Shown here in pieces: positions 51,071 to 60,157 of a DNA stretch of 64,000 bases. The notes below the pieces were generated by a model, which searched no databases, was not told where the DNA came from, and saw nothing but the letters and a program-made list of their open reading frames with translations. Source of the DNA: GCA-2683825 sp965662355 (GTDB taxonomy: Bacteria > Planctomycetota > UBA1135 > GCA-002686595); NCBI GenBank assembly GCA_965662355.1, contig CBFIHP010000005.1, forward strand, positions 248,001 to 312,000. The letters are read 5' to 3'. Every line of letters starts with the position of its first letter. Position 1 is the stretch's first letter. The position numbers and the translations under genes are program-made.

Positions 51071-52867
51071 TTATCCGTCCGCGGGCTTGCTCTCGCCCCG
51101 AGCCTGGCGGCGAAGAAGCCGCTTGCGTGCGCGCTCGAGATTGGCCCTGGCCTCCTTGGCGTGCGCATCGAGTTCGACGGCGCGCTCGAAGGCCCTCACG
51201 GCGCTCTCGAGCTGGCCTTCCTGCAGATGCATGACGCCCAGGTTGTTCCAGGCGCCGCGTAGCCCCGGGGCCAGCTCGAGGGCTCGTTCGAGCTGCCGAA
51301 TGGCCCCGCGCGCATCCCCGGAGGCCCCCAGGGCCATGCCCAGGTTCGCGAGGACTTCCGCATTGTCGGGTTCGACACCGAGTACCTTGCGCAGGTGCAC
51401 GATGGCGGCCTGGTGCTCACCCTGGGCCATCAAGGCGCCCGCGAGGTTGACCAGCACGCGCACGTTGCCAGGGTTCATGAGCAACGCTTCTTCCAGGATC
51501 TCGCGGGCGGCGGCCGGATCCCTGGCTTCCTGGGCGTAGGCGATCCCGAGGTTGATGTATCCGCGCGGGTTTTCCGGGGCGTCGCGTACGACGGTTTGCC
51601 ACAGGGAGACCGCGCTGTGGTAGTCGCAATTGCGGCGCGAGGTGCGAACGGTGAGCCCCGCCAGCGCCAGCAGGGCCAGCACCGAGAGCAGCTTGGTCGC
51701 GTTCGGCACACGGGCCTGGACGGCGCGTTGCACTGCGAGCACGAGAAGTGCGATCACCGCCGCCGAGGGCAGGTACATGCGATGCTCGAAGGCCAGATCC
51801 GCGATCGGCATGAAGCTGCTCGTCGGCGCCAGGATCAAGAAGAACGTCGCGCCCAGGAGGCCTGCACCTGGACGCTTCCAGAGAGCCCACACACTCCATG
51901 CTCCCAGTGAAGAGACGATGAGGGTCGGTACCACGCGCTCAACGAGCCCGTCCGCGACTGGCCAGCCGTAGTCGAAGACCAGGGTGGCGGGCCACACACA
52001 CAGCCCGAGATAGTGCAGCAGAATCCCGGTCTGCGTCAGCAAGTATTCGATGGGTGACAGGGGGTCGCGCCCGATGAAGCCGGCTTCCTCGGCGTCCCAA
52101 AGATTGCCGCCCATCGCGAGAAAGAGCGCTGCCCAGGAGACACACAGTCCGACGTAGAGCGGGAGTCTCTTCTGCAAGGCCGCGCGGAAGCTTCCGGCGA
52201 AGATGCAGCGATCGAACAAAAGGCACACCAGGGGGGCGGTGACCATGACCTGCTTGGTCGCCATGCCCAGCGCGGAGACAACGAAGGCGAAGATAGCCCA
52301 GGCCAATGCGCGGGCACCTGAGCCCGCGTAGCGCGCCGTCGCATAGAGGGTCGCCAGATAGAAGCAGCTCATCAGCGACTCGTGGCGTTGCACGATGTAC
52401 GTGATTCCCTGCGTCTGCAGGGGATGGACAACCCACAACCCCGCGATCACGAGAGCCAGCTTATCGGCCGAGTCGCCGTAGCGTTCCGCGAAGCGTTCGG
52501 ACCGCAGAGCGCGACGAACGATGCCGAAGAGGAGCAGCGCATTCACGAGATGGATGCCCACGTTGACGAGGTGGTATCCAAGTACATTCACGCCGCCGAT
52601 GGCGTAGTTGAGCGCGAGGGACAGCTCGGCGATCGGACGCTCCGAGCCCATCAGGAGCGGGCCGGGAGGCCAGAGCGAGTGGATACGTTGATTCTCGACA
52701 ATTTGCGGCACGTCATCGAGCACGAACGGCCCGTACAGGCTATTGCCGTAGGCTGCGCAGACGAGGAGCATCAGCACGATGGCCGACCGGAGCCCGCTCG
52801 AGGCATCGGGACGGGAAGAGTGCAAGGTGGCATCCACGGGCCCGGAGGGTAGCCCACCCCGGGTCAT
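51071..52867 (-). CDS. Polytopic membrane protein with C-terminal TPR repeats
   Basis: 598 residues. About ten N-terminal TM helices begin with LRSAIVLMLLVCAAYGNSLYGP and FVLDDVPQIVENQRIH, the conserved loop of membrane glycosyltransferase-like proteins (TMTC/PMT type, with an acidic pair). The C-terminal 190 residues are about five TPR units (GYINLGIAYAQEARDPAAA, VLVNLAGALMAQGEHQAAI, EVLANLGMALGASGDARGA, AWNNLGVMHLQEGQLESAV). In TMTC proteins the TPRs flank an O-mannosyltransferase core. Whether this one transfers sugar is inference. It is divergent from the DUF2304/GT2 pair. Confidence 0.8.
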   Translation of the reverse strand: MTRGGLPSGPVDATLHSSRPDASSGLRSAIVLMLLVCAAYGNSLYGPFVLDDVPQIVENQRIHSLWPPGPLLMGSERPIAELSLALNYAIGGVNVLGYHLVNVGIHLVNALLLFGIVRRALRSERFAERYGDSADKLALVIAGLWVVHPLQTQGITYIVQRHESLMSCFYLATLYATARYAGSGARALAWAIFAFVVSALGMATKQVMVTAPLVCLLFDRCIFAGSFRAALQKRLPLYVGLCVSWAALFLAMGGNLWDAEEAGFIGRDPLSPIEYLLTQTGILLHYLGLCVWPATLVFDYGWPVADGLVERVVPTLIVSSLGAWSVWALWKRPGAGLLGATFFLILAPTSSFMPIADLAFEHRMYLPSAAVIALLVLAVQRAVQARVPNATKLLSVLALLALAGLTVRTSRRNCDYHSAVSLWQTVVRDAPENPRGYINLGIAYAQEARDPAAAREILEEALLMNPGNVRVLVNLAGALMAQGEHQAAIVHLRKVLGVEPDNAEVLANLGMALGASGDARGAIRQLERALELAPGLRGAWNNLGVMHLQEGQLESAVRAFERAVELDAHAKEARANLERARKRLLRRQARGESKPADG

Positions 52868-52911
52868 GGTTCTATGGTTGCACGTCTCCGCCCTTCCTCT
52901 TCGAGAACCCG

Positions 52912-53325
52912 ATGAACGAAACCGAGCTGGCCGAACTTCGCAACGCTCTCCTCAACGCCCCGGAATCGGGGGTGACCCAGGCGATTGCCATCCTCTTCAG
53001 CGTGCTACTGGTCGGGGTGGTCCTGTGGCTCGTGAAGCGTCGCAAGTTGCGCGAGGAGTACACGCCGATCTGGCTGGCGGTCGCCCTGGCGATTTTTTGC
53101 ATCACCGTCGAGCTGGACATCCTGCGGGCGATCACGCGTTTCATCGGGGCCTGGACGCCGAGCTCGACGATCTTCTTCATGGGCGAGCTCTTCCTGATCG
53201 TGATCTGTCTGAACTACGCGGTGCGACTCTCGCGCATGAGCGCGCAGGTCAAGGCCTTGGCCCAGGAGATCGCCATCCTGCGTGCCGAGCGGGAGGCCTC
53301 GCCCCTGGGGGATTCGGTTACTTGA
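52912..53325 (+). CDS. DUF2304 membrane protein
   Basis: 137 residues with three TM helices (about 23-42, 53-67, 83-101) and a C-terminal helical coil (SRMSAQVKALAQEIAIL). The TM pattern and the linker KRRKLREEYTPIWLAVALAIF match DUF2304, a family commonly adjacent to GT2 glycosyltransferases of undecaprenyl- or dolichyl-phosphate type. The next gene overlaps its stop (TTGA), consistent with coupled translation and a functional pair. Confidence 0.85.
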   Translation: MNETELAELRNALLNAPESGVTQAIAILFSVLLVGVVLWLVKRRKLREEYTPIWLAVALAIFCITVELDILRAITRFIGAWTPSSTIFFMGELFLIVICLNYAVRLSRMSAQVKALAQEIAILRAEREASPLGDSVT

Positions 53326-54017
53326 ATCGGCGTGTGATCCTGATCCCTGCCTGGAACGAGGAGACCAACCTCCCGGGCGTGCTCGCGTCCATTCAGCGCG
53401 AGGTGGAGGGCTTCGAGGTGCTCGTCGTCGATGACGGCTCGAAGGACCGCACATCCGAAGTGGCCCGCGACGCGGGGGCACGCGTGATCCGTCACCCCTT
53501 CAATCTGGGCTACGGTGCCTCGATCCAGACCGGCTACAAGTATGCGCTTCGCAACGGCATCGGCCTCGTCTGTCAGATGGATGCCGATGGCCAGCACCGC
53601 GCCGAGGACGTGGCCAAGCTGTGCGCGCCTGTCGAAGCCGGTACCTGGGATCTCGCCATCGGCTCGCGTTTCCTCAAGCAAACCGACTACGAATTCGGCG
53701 CCATTCGAGGCACCGGGCGCTCGCTCTTCGGCGGCATCGCTCGTCGCTTCGGTCTGACCATCACGGATCCCACCTCGGGCTTTCAGGTCCTGAACGAAAA
53801 GGTCATGAAGCTCTACTCGAGCGAGCACTTCCCCTCCGACTTCCCCGACGTCGATGTCCTCCTTGCCGCCCACCGCGCCGGCATCCGCATCGGTGAACTC
53901 AGCGTTGAGATGCGCGCCGAAACCCGTGCCTCGACCATGCACTCCGGCCTGCGCCCGATCTACTACGTCTACAAGATGCTGCTCAGTATCTGGGCCAACG
54001 CCGAGCGTCCCAGCTGA
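53322..54017 (+). CDS. GT2-family glycosyltransferase, polyprenyl-phosphate sugar type
   Basis: 231 residues starting at TTG 53322, which overlaps the DUF2304 stop; GTG 53334 is an alternative start. Landmarks of GT-A, dolichol-phosphate mannosyltransferase-like enzymes: VILIPAWNEETNLPGVL, VLVVDDGSKDRTSEVA (DDGS), CQMDADGQHRAED (the DxD motif) and ITDPTSGFQVLNEKV. No C-terminal TM region is present; the DUF2304 protein encoded just upstream probably supplies the membrane function. It is convergent with the sulfatase/TPR gene, 15 bp apart. Confidence 0.92.
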   Translation: MNRRVILIPAWNEETNLPGVLASIQREVEGFEVLVVDDGSKDRTSEVARDAGARVIRHPFNLGYGASIQTGYKYALRNGIGLVCQMDADGQHRAEDVAKLCAPVEAGTWDLAIGSRFLKQTDYEFGAIRGTGRSLFGGIARRFGLTITDPTSGFQVLNEKVMKLYSSEHFPSDFPDVDVLLAAHRAGIRIGELSVEMRAETRASTMHSGLRPIYYVYKMLLSIWANAERPS

Positions 54018-54032
54018 CATCATCCAGCATGT

Positions 54033-55940
54033 TCAGGGCGCCTCGAGCTCCTGCCCGTTTTCCTTCATCAGCCCCTCGAGCAAGCCCAGGTCGTGCTCGA
54101 GTTGGGCCCGAGTGATGTCCGTCGGATCCAGATGGGACAGAAGCGTCTTCAGCCACCAGGCGGCCTTGCCGTACTCCTTGCGCTCGCGGTCGTGAAAGGA
54201 CAAGAGCAGGTAGCTATGGGGGAAGCTCGGCTCGAGTGTTTGGGCCTGGCGCGCGAAACGTAGACCCTCGTCGGTTTTGCCGGTCTGAAGGAGGCAGACG
54301 GCCAGACTGTAGAGCGTCGTTACCGAGTCGTGCCTCTCGGTGAGCGAGCGCTCGTAATAAGGGATGGCGGCGGCGAAGTCTCCGAGGGCTTGCTTGACCT
54401 GGCCCATGGCGAGGACAACGACCGGATCGCCGGCGTAGGCGCGAATCTCCTTTGCGAGCAAAGTCTCGGCTTGTTGGAGGAGAAGGCGTCCGCGCTCGAG
54501 GTCCTCGGGTTTGGGGGGGCCGTGCGGCCCGGGGAGCATCAGCGCGTTGGCCTGCATCATCAAGACCCGTGCCCGACCCCATTGCTTTTGCCCCTCGACT
54601 CGATCCCGTGCATCGGGAAGCTCCTCGTCGAAGGGGTTGCCGTCCGCCGAGCCGCCCGTGTAGCCGAGTGCCTGCAGGGCCTCGAGGTCCGCGTTTGCGA
54701 GCTCTTGATCCGTGACCCAGGCGAGGTCGCTGTTCTTGTTGAGCAGTGCGTTCAGCTGGGAGAGAAGTCGCTGGAGCAGTTCCGTTTCACTGTCCGCCAG
54801 GTTGTTCGTCTCCTCCGGATTGGAGGCAAGGTCGTACAGCTCGAGCTCTTTACCACGGATCAACTTGTGGGATCCAGCGACCAGGCCGACGTAGGGGTGC
54901 CAGCGATGGGAGTAGTAGGGCAGGAGCGATTCCAGGACGCATGGACCGCTTCCGGCAGCAGCAAGTTCTCCCGTCGCATCGAACAGCGGTGAGGGCGTCG
55001 CATTCGGCATTTCGTGCAGCGGAATCCCGAACAACGTCAGCAGCGTCGCCGGTAGGTAGGTCAACGAAACCGCGTCGGGAAAGCGCTTGCCCCTTTGCGA
55101 CCCGACGAGAGGTCCCGAAATCACCAAGGGGACCTGCATCGTCGACTGGTAGAGGAACACGCCGTGGTTGGACTCTCCGTGGTCGTTCAAGTCTTCGCCG
55201 TGATCGGATGTCACGACGACGGTCAGCTCGTCGTCCAACCCCTTGCGTTCCAGGTGCTCGAGCAGGCGCTGAATCTCGTCGTCGCAATAGGCGATCTCGG
55301 CGTCGTAGGGATCGGAGTGCCTAATGCCGTATCGCTCGGGCGGCGTCCAGGGCTGGTGAGGGTCATAGAAATGGATCCACGCGAACCAATCCTCACCGGA
55401 GTCGAGCGTGTCGAACCAGCGCAGGGCGGCGTCGACGACGTCTCCGGCGGGGCGCTCCGCGTTCACGGTGGTGGAATCGCGCTGCGGGCCGTCGTAAACG
55501 TCGAAGCCCTGATCCAGCCCGTGTCGTCTATCCAGCACGAAGCTGCCGACGAAGGCCCCTGTCCGGAAACCGTGCTTCCGCAACACCTCGGCCAGCACGA
55601 CCCCTTTTTCGGAGAGCGAGAAGATCCCGTTGTCGCGCAGGCCGTGGGCGGCCGGATACACGCCGGTCAAGATCGAGACGTGGGCCGGAAGCGTGATCGG
55701 CGCGGTCGTGAGCGCGTGTTCGAAGACGACTCCGTCCGCGGCCAGGGAGTCGATCGTCTTCGTCGTGCCGCCGGAGTAGCCGTACGTACCGATGCGATCG
55801 GCGCGCGTCGTATCCAACGTGATCAAGAGGGCGCCACGGCCGTGGGTGGGGATGTCATCCAGCGCCTCCTTCTCCGCTCCACATCCGACAAAGAGGGCGG
55901 TGGCCCCCACGAGGAGCGCGATTCGGTGGACGGTGTTCAT
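54033..55940 (-). CDS. Sulfatase-fold lipoprotein with C-terminal TPR-like region
   Basis: 635 residues. The signal ends at a lipobox (LVGATALFVGC, Cys about 20). GALLITLDTTRADRIGTYGY opens the alkaline-phosphatase-superfamily domain; TAPITLPAHVSILTGVYPAAHG is the nucleophile region, with Thr (T-L-P-A-H) where sulfatases have Cys/Ser and His for Arg; IHFYDPHQPW and VVVTSDHGEDLNDHG give metal ligands. After QALGYTGG (about 430) the last 200 residues are TPR-like helices (VVVLAMGQVKQALGDFAAA, TLYSLAVCLLQTGKTDEG). The start codon overlaps the upstream Gfo/Idh/MocA stop by 4 nt. Confidence 0.88.
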   Translation of the reverse strand: MNTVHRIALLVGATALFVGCGAEKEALDDIPTHGRGALLITLDTTRADRIGTYGYSGGTTKTIDSLAADGVVFEHALTTAPITLPAHVSILTGVYPAAHGLRDNGIFSLSEKGVVLAEVLRKHGFRTGAFVGSFVLDRRHGLDQGFDVYDGPQRDSTTVNAERPAGDVVDAALRWFDTLDSGEDWFAWIHFYDPHQPWTPPERYGIRHSDPYDAEIAYCDDEIQRLLEHLERKGLDDELTVVVTSDHGEDLNDHGESNHGVFLYQSTMQVPLVISGPLVGSQRGKRFPDAVSLTYLPATLLTLFGIPLHEMPNATPSPLFDATGELAAAGSGPCVLESLLPYYSHRWHPYVGLVAGSHKLIRGKELELYDLASNPEETNNLADSETELLQRLLSQLNALLNKNSDLAWVTDQELANADLEALQALGYTGGSADGNPFDEELPDARDRVEGQKQWGRARVLMMQANALMLPGPHGPPKPEDLERGRLLLQQAETLLAKEIRAYAGDPVVVLAMGQVKQALGDFAAAIPYYERSLTERHDSVTTLYSLAVCLLQTGKTDEGLRFARQAQTLEPSFPHSYLLLSFHDRERKEYGKAAWWLKTLLSHLDPTDITRAQLEHDLGLLEGLMKENGQELEAP

Positions 55941-56983
55941 CGACTGGCTGCGAGCTGGACGGTTTGTCCGGTGGTGAGGCTCACTCGTTCCGCCTCTAGC
56001 ATACCGATCAAATCAGCCGCCTCGGCGCAAGTTGCTCGAAGCTCGCCCTCGCCGCGCAAGACGCCCAGTGCGTGACGGACTTCGCCGTCGTACCCAGCGC
56101 CCTTCTCGATCTCGATGGCCTCCAGCTTGCCATCCCGGGCCAGGGTCAGCGGATCCTCTGCTCCCAGGGCGAAGATCGCCGTGGCCTGCTCGAAGATGAC
56201 GGTGTAGCCCATGAAGAACTCGAAGCCCTGCGAGTGATCCCAGCCGCCCTCGGCGACGACATGGGCGGGGCCTTCTCCCTTCGCGTAGCGATAGAGTGTC
56301 GTGATGTGATCGAGCGTGCCCGTACTGGAAACCGCAGCCGGTTCTCCGAAGCAATAACGCACGAAATCGGCATCGTGCACGTGCAGGTCGAACAACGCGC
56401 CACCCGTACGCGCGGCATTGGCGTAGAACTCCGGAGACCACGACGGCGGAGCTCCGATGCGACGAAAGACGGCGCTCGTCACCGGGCCGTACGTGCCTTC
56501 GGTGATCGTGTCCTTCAACCAGGACCAGCCGGGCCAAAAGCGCATGCACATGGCCGGCATGCACATGCGTCCCGTTTCTTCGGACTTGGCGGCCAGGTGC
56601 CGAGCATCGTCCACCCTCAAGGCCAGGGGTTTCTCGACGAGGACGTGCTTGCCCGCTTCGAGTGCCTGTTGGGCCAAGGCGACGTGCGTGTCGGTAGGCG
56701 TACAGATGCTGACCAGTTCGATCCTGGGATCCGAAAAAAGCTCCGCCGGATCCGTGGTGAAGCGCACGTTGTCGGGATCGTACAGCGGCTCGGTCTCTTC
56801 CTTCTCGATGTTGCCGCGCGCCGCGGGTTCGCCCTTGAAGCGTTCGATCTGGGCATCGCACAACCCGACGACCCGACACGCATGGCCATCGGTATTCGCA
56901 TCCCGATACGCGGCCAGATGCGTCCGTCCCATGAAGCCGAGGCCGATCACCCCGACGCCGATCTCGCGTTTGTCAGCACTCAT
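55937..56983 (-). CDS. Gfo/Idh/MocA family oxidoreductase, cytoplasmic
   Basis: ATG 56983 (348 residues) is preferred over the frame start at 57022. No export signal is present, unlike the homologue at 24419. IGVGVIGLGFMGRTHLAAY is the NAD-binding Gly-rich loop, VSICTPTDTHVALA follows, and HVLVEKPLALRV is the Glu-Lys-Pro signature. The C-terminal part has GALFDLHVHDADFVRYCFG with the Asp/His catalytic pair. The substrate is presumably a sugar or inositol derivative, supported by the two sugar-isomerase genes nearby. Translationally coupled to the downstream sulfatase/TPR gene (4-nt overlap). Confidence 0.92.
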   Translation of the reverse strand: MSADKREIGVGVIGLGFMGRTHLAAYRDANTDGHACRVVGLCDAQIERFKGEPAARGNIEKEETEPLYDPDNVRFTTDPAELFSDPRIELVSICTPTDTHVALAQQALEAGKHVLVEKPLALRVDDARHLAAKSEETGRMCMPAMCMRFWPGWSWLKDTITEGTYGPVTSAVFRRIGAPPSWSPEFYANAARTGGALFDLHVHDADFVRYCFGEPAAVSSTGTLDHITTLYRYAKGEGPAHVVAEGGWDHSQGFEFFMGYTVIFEQATAIFALGAEDPLTLARDGKLEAIEIEKGAGYDGEVRHALGVLRGEGELRATCAEAADLIGMLEAERVSLTTGQTVQLAASR

Positions 56984-57050
56984 TGACCCTAGCCTGTGCC
57001 AAAACCGGCCCAGCTCTGTCAATCGGCATCTGGCAATCGCGGCGTCTTGC

Positions 57051-58310
57051 TCAGGCGCTTTTGCGCTGGCGGATCCAGTCCTGCACGGCGCGTGGCGACA
57101 TCAGCTTCGGGTCGCCCAGCTGCCGGGGCGGCACGCCGTCGAGTTCCGGAGGGATCGAATCGATCAGGAGATCCAGGTCTTTCGAGCTCTGGATCTCTTC
57201 CTCGAGCACGCGAGCCATCTCCTCGTTGTGAGGCAATCCGCGTTCGCGGACCTGCTTCATCAGGCCCATCAGCAGCGTCTCCCAGGTCGTCATCGGCCCC
57301 TGCGTGATCGAGGCGGACTCGGCAAAGGAATCGATGAAGGCGAAGGGTACGAGGGTGTACGGCTCTTCCTTCGCAAGGACCGCGGCGATCCAGTCCGTAT
57401 CTACGGAGAAGTCGAAGACGACCGGGTTGCTGAGGATCTCGGCCAGGAGCTCGCGGTCGTACAGCTTGAACGCGGCCTGGGTATCGCGGATACCCCGCGA
57501 GAAGATGGCGCTGCCGACCATGCGTTGCATGTGGCGCAGGAGGCCGATACCGACCCCCCAGCGGCTCTCCTGTTTGACCAGCACCGAGTTCCCGTGCTTG
57601 CGCGTGCCCAGCACGGCGCGGAAGCCCTCTTCGAGGTAGGGCTGCAGCAATAGCCCGATCTGGGCCATGTGCACCGAGTTGTCGGCGTCGGTGACGATCA
57701 CCGCGTCGACGCCGTCTTCCAGGGCGCGTTGCGCGCCACAGATCACCGCGCCACCCTTGCGCGAGTCCTCGGCGGATTCGAGACCCTCGAGGCTGGTGCC
57801 CTTGGCGCCCGGCAGGTGCTCCGATAGGCGCATCACCTTGACGCGGTTTCTCAGCGGATGTTTTGCGGCCATCTTCTCCGCGAGCCCGGCACTGCCGTGG
57901 GGACAGCCGTCATCGACCGGGTACAGGGTCCATTCGACGTTCGTGTCACGAGTGACCCAGGCCAGTTGGTCGAGCTTCGTGCGAAGCGAATCCTCGCCAT
58001 TGGGGTTGTCGTCGTCGCAGGGACGCAAGCGGTTTTGCTCGCCCCACATTCCAAAGACGATGCCCAGCTTCACGTTGGTCGGGAAGCGCTCGAGAAACCG
58101 GCGCGACTCGGCCAGCTTGGCCGCGACCTTGAACTCCAGGGGCGTGCCTTCGAAGCGCGCCGTCTCGCGCAGTTTCTCCAGCGAGAGCTCGGGCAGACTC
58201 AGCAGGGCTTCCGCCAGATTCAAGAGCCTCTCTTGATCGAGGCTAGCGGTAAGGTCGATCGTGGATGCAGCGCGGTCGAGAACGTTCGCAAAGACATTCG
58301 TAGAGCTCAT
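57051..58310 (-). CDS. GT-A-fold glycosyltransferase-like protein
   Basis: 419 residues. After about 75 helical residues (LDLTASLDQERLLNLAEAL) comes a nucleotide-diphospho-sugar transferase fold: NVKLGIVFGMWGEQNRL, VEWTLYPVDDGCPHG, KGGAVICGAQRALEDGVDAV, VIVTDADNSVHMAQIG with the D-x-D motif, and FRAVLGTRKHGNSV. GIRDTQAAFKLYDRELL is typical of glycosyltransferase family 2 processive or DPM-like enzymes. No TM region. It lies 67 bp upstream of the Gfo/Idh/MocA gene, in the same unit as a sugar isomerase. The role is unclear; polysaccharide or glycolipid synthesis is inference. Confidence 0.78.
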   Translation of the reverse strand: MSSTNVFANVLDRAASTIDLTASLDQERLLNLAEALLSLPELSLEKLRETARFEGTPLEFKVAAKLAESRRFLERFPTNVKLGIVFGMWGEQNRLRPCDDDNPNGEDSLRTKLDQLAWVTRDTNVEWTLYPVDDGCPHGSAGLAEKMAAKHPLRNRVKVMRLSEHLPGAKGTSLEGLESAEDSRKGGAVICGAQRALEDGVDAVIVTDADNSVHMAQIGLLLQPYLEEGFRAVLGTRKHGNSVLVKQESRWGVGIGLLRHMQRMVGSAIFSRGIRDTQAAFKLYDRELLAEILSNPVVFDFSVDTDWIAAVLAKEEPYTLVPFAFIDSFAESASITQGPMTTWETLLMGLMKQVRERGLPHNEEMARVLEEEIQSSKDLDLLIDSIPPELDGVPPRQLGDPKLMSPRAVQDWIRQRKSA

Positions 58311-58325
58311 CCATGAGCTATCGAC

Positions 58326-59180
58326 CTACGCCTCGCTGCCTCTTTTGCGGAATTCGCTTCCCGGCCTGGCATGTTCCTCGACCAGTCGCCGTGCGGTCGC
58401 GATGTCGCCGCTGCGATCCGTTCCGGCCTCGCGCTCGATCATCAGGTCGCAATCCAGACCGATACGGCGCAACACGGAAAAGAACGCACGCCAATCGACC
58501 TCGCCCGTGCCGACCGTCTCTTCGCTGCCCCACGTGCCCGGCGTGTGGGTGCGGCGGGCGTCCTTGATGTGGATCTGAAAAACGTAGGGCGCCAGGGCCT
58601 CGAGGGCCTCGATGGGATCGCCCTTGTCGTAGAGGATCATGTTGGCCGGGTCGAAGTTGACACCGACCTTTGGGTGATCCAGCTCGGCCAGGAATTCGAG
58701 CAGCGTGGTGGCGTGCTCCTGGCCGGTTTCGAAGGCGGTCCGTATGCCGTGCTCGGCGAAGCACCCGGCGACAGCGCGCAGACGCTCGATCAATGTGTCC
58801 CGCTGTTCACCAGGCTCCTCCGGCAGGAAGCCCGCGTGCAGGGACACGAGATCCAGCTTCAATTGCTCGGCCAGCCGGGCGTTGGCGCCGGCAGCGGCAA
58901 GGTTGGCTTCCCAGTGCTCGTCGGGAACGACCCCACCGGTGCGCTTGATGGAAGCGAGTGTCGAATAGTCCTCGCCGAGCGTGCCCATCATGCCCGAACG
59001 GACCCCGATGCCTGCTTCTTGCAAGAGCAGGGCCGTGCGCTGGGTGGACCATTCGCCCGTGCGCAGGGGGTCCAGGGCCAGCTGCACGCCGTCCAATCCC
59101 AGGGTCCGGATGCGTTCGACGAGCTCCTCCGGGCTCGCTGGCTGCAGGGACCACGAACACACGCCGAGTCGGTTTTTCAT
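58326..59180 (-). CDS. Sugar phosphate isomerase/epimerase
   Basis: 284 residues. The TIM-barrel pattern of xylose-isomerase-like enzymes: GVCSWSLQPASPEELV, GLDGVQLALDP, LDLVSLHAGFLP, TAFETGQEHATTLLEFL with the Glu ligand, VGVNFDPANMILY with the Asp, QIHIKDARRT, and LMIEREAG as last strand. No signal peptide. IolE/IolH/IolI-like isomerase or epimerase activity is likely. First gene of a minus-strand unit (isomerase, GT-A enzyme, Gfo/Idh/MocA, sulfatase-fold) and divergent, 59 bp apart, from a second, exported isomerase at 59240. Confidence 0.9.
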   Translation of the reverse strand: MKNRLGVCSWSLQPASPEELVERIRTLGLDGVQLALDPLRTGEWSTQRTALLLQEAGIGVRSGMMGTLGEDYSTLASIKRTGGVVPDEHWEANLAAAGANARLAEQLKLDLVSLHAGFLPEEPGEQRDTLIERLRAVAGCFAEHGIRTAFETGQEHATTLLEFLAELDHPKVGVNFDPANMILYDKGDPIEALEALAPYVFQIHIKDARRTHTPGTWGSEETVGTGEVDWRAFFSVLRRIGLDCDLMIEREAGTDRSGDIATARRLVEEHARPGSEFRKRGSEA

Positions 59181-59239
59181 GGCCTGAGGATACCGCGTAC
59201 GCTCGGCCGGCGCCTCAGATCGGATATCCTCTGCGCATC

Positions 59240-60157
59240 ATGCCGAAGACCCGTCGCCAGTTTCTCGCCGCGCTGCCCGTCGGCGCAGGCCTCAGTGCCC
59301 TCGCGTTCGGAGCGAACCCGCCTGCCCGCGCCAAGTCCTTTCGCGTCTCCCTCGCTCAATGGTCGCTGCACCGCACCTTGCGCGGCGGCGAGCTGAACGC
59401 CCTGGACTTCCCCGCCTTCAGTATGCGCGAGTTCGGGATCGATGCCGTGGAGTACGTCAACCAGTTCTTCGCCGATCACGCAACCGATTTTTCGTGGTTG
59501 CGCGAGCTGAAGTCACGTGCCGACGATGCCGGCGTGCGAAGCCTCCTGATCATGATCGACGCAGAGGGTGCGTTGGGAGACGAAGCCGATGTTCGCCGCC
59601 GCAAGGCCGTCGAGAATCACTTCAAGTGGATCGCCGCCGCGAAGTACCTCGGTTGTCACTCGATCCGTGTCAACGCCGCCGGCGGTGGTGGTTGGGACAA
59701 GCAGCGCGACAATGCCGCGGACTCGCTGCGCCGCCTGGGGCAGTTCGGTGACGACTACGGCATCGATGTGATCGTCGAGAATCACGGCGGTCTGTCCTCG
59801 AATGGCAAGTGGCTGGCCGAGGTCATGCGCTCCGCGAACCACCCCCGCGTGGGGACCTTGCCGGACTTCGGCAACTTCCATCTCGGCGACGGCAAGTGGT
59901 ACGACCGCTATGAAGGCGTCCGCGAGCTGATGCCCTTCGCCAAGGCCGTCAGCGCCAAGTCCCATGAGTTCGATGCCGGGGGCAACGAGACGAAGACCGA
60001 CTACCGGCGCATGCTCGAGATCGTGCTGGACGCCGGATACCGGGGCTACATCGGCGTCGAATACGAAGGCAGCAAGGTTGGCGAGGTGGAAGGGATTCGC
60101 ATGACCAAGGCGCTGCTCGAGCGCGTGCGCGACGAACTCGAGAAGGAAGGCGATTGA
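59240..60157 (+). CDS. Tat-exported sugar phosphate isomerase/epimerase
   Basis: ATG 59240 starts MPKTRRQFLAALPVGAGL, a twin-arginine export signal; the frame open to 58958 is antisense to the neighbour and rejected. 305 residues with the same barrel marks as its divergent neighbour: VSLAQWSLHRTL, GIDAVEYVNQFFADH, SLLIMIDAEGALGD, IDVIVENHGGLSSNG with the Glu ligand, GTLPDFGNFHLG with the Asp, and YIGVEYEGS at the end. It probably acts on periplasmic sugars. The next gene overlaps its stop by 4 nt (TTGA). Confidence 0.92.
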   Translation: MPKTRRQFLAALPVGAGLSALAFGANPPARAKSFRVSLAQWSLHRTLRGGELNALDFPAFSMREFGIDAVEYVNQFFADHATDFSWLRELKSRADDAGVRSLLIMIDAEGALGDEADVRRRKAVENHFKWIAAAKYLGCHSIRVNAAGGGGWDKQRDNAADSLRRLGQFGDDYGIDVIVENHGGLSSNGKWLAEVMRSANHPRVGTLPDFGNFHLGDGKWYDRYEGVRELMPFAKAVSAKSHEFDAGGNETKTDYRRMLEIVLDAGYRGYIGVEYEGSKVGEVEGIRMTKALLERVRDELEKEGD

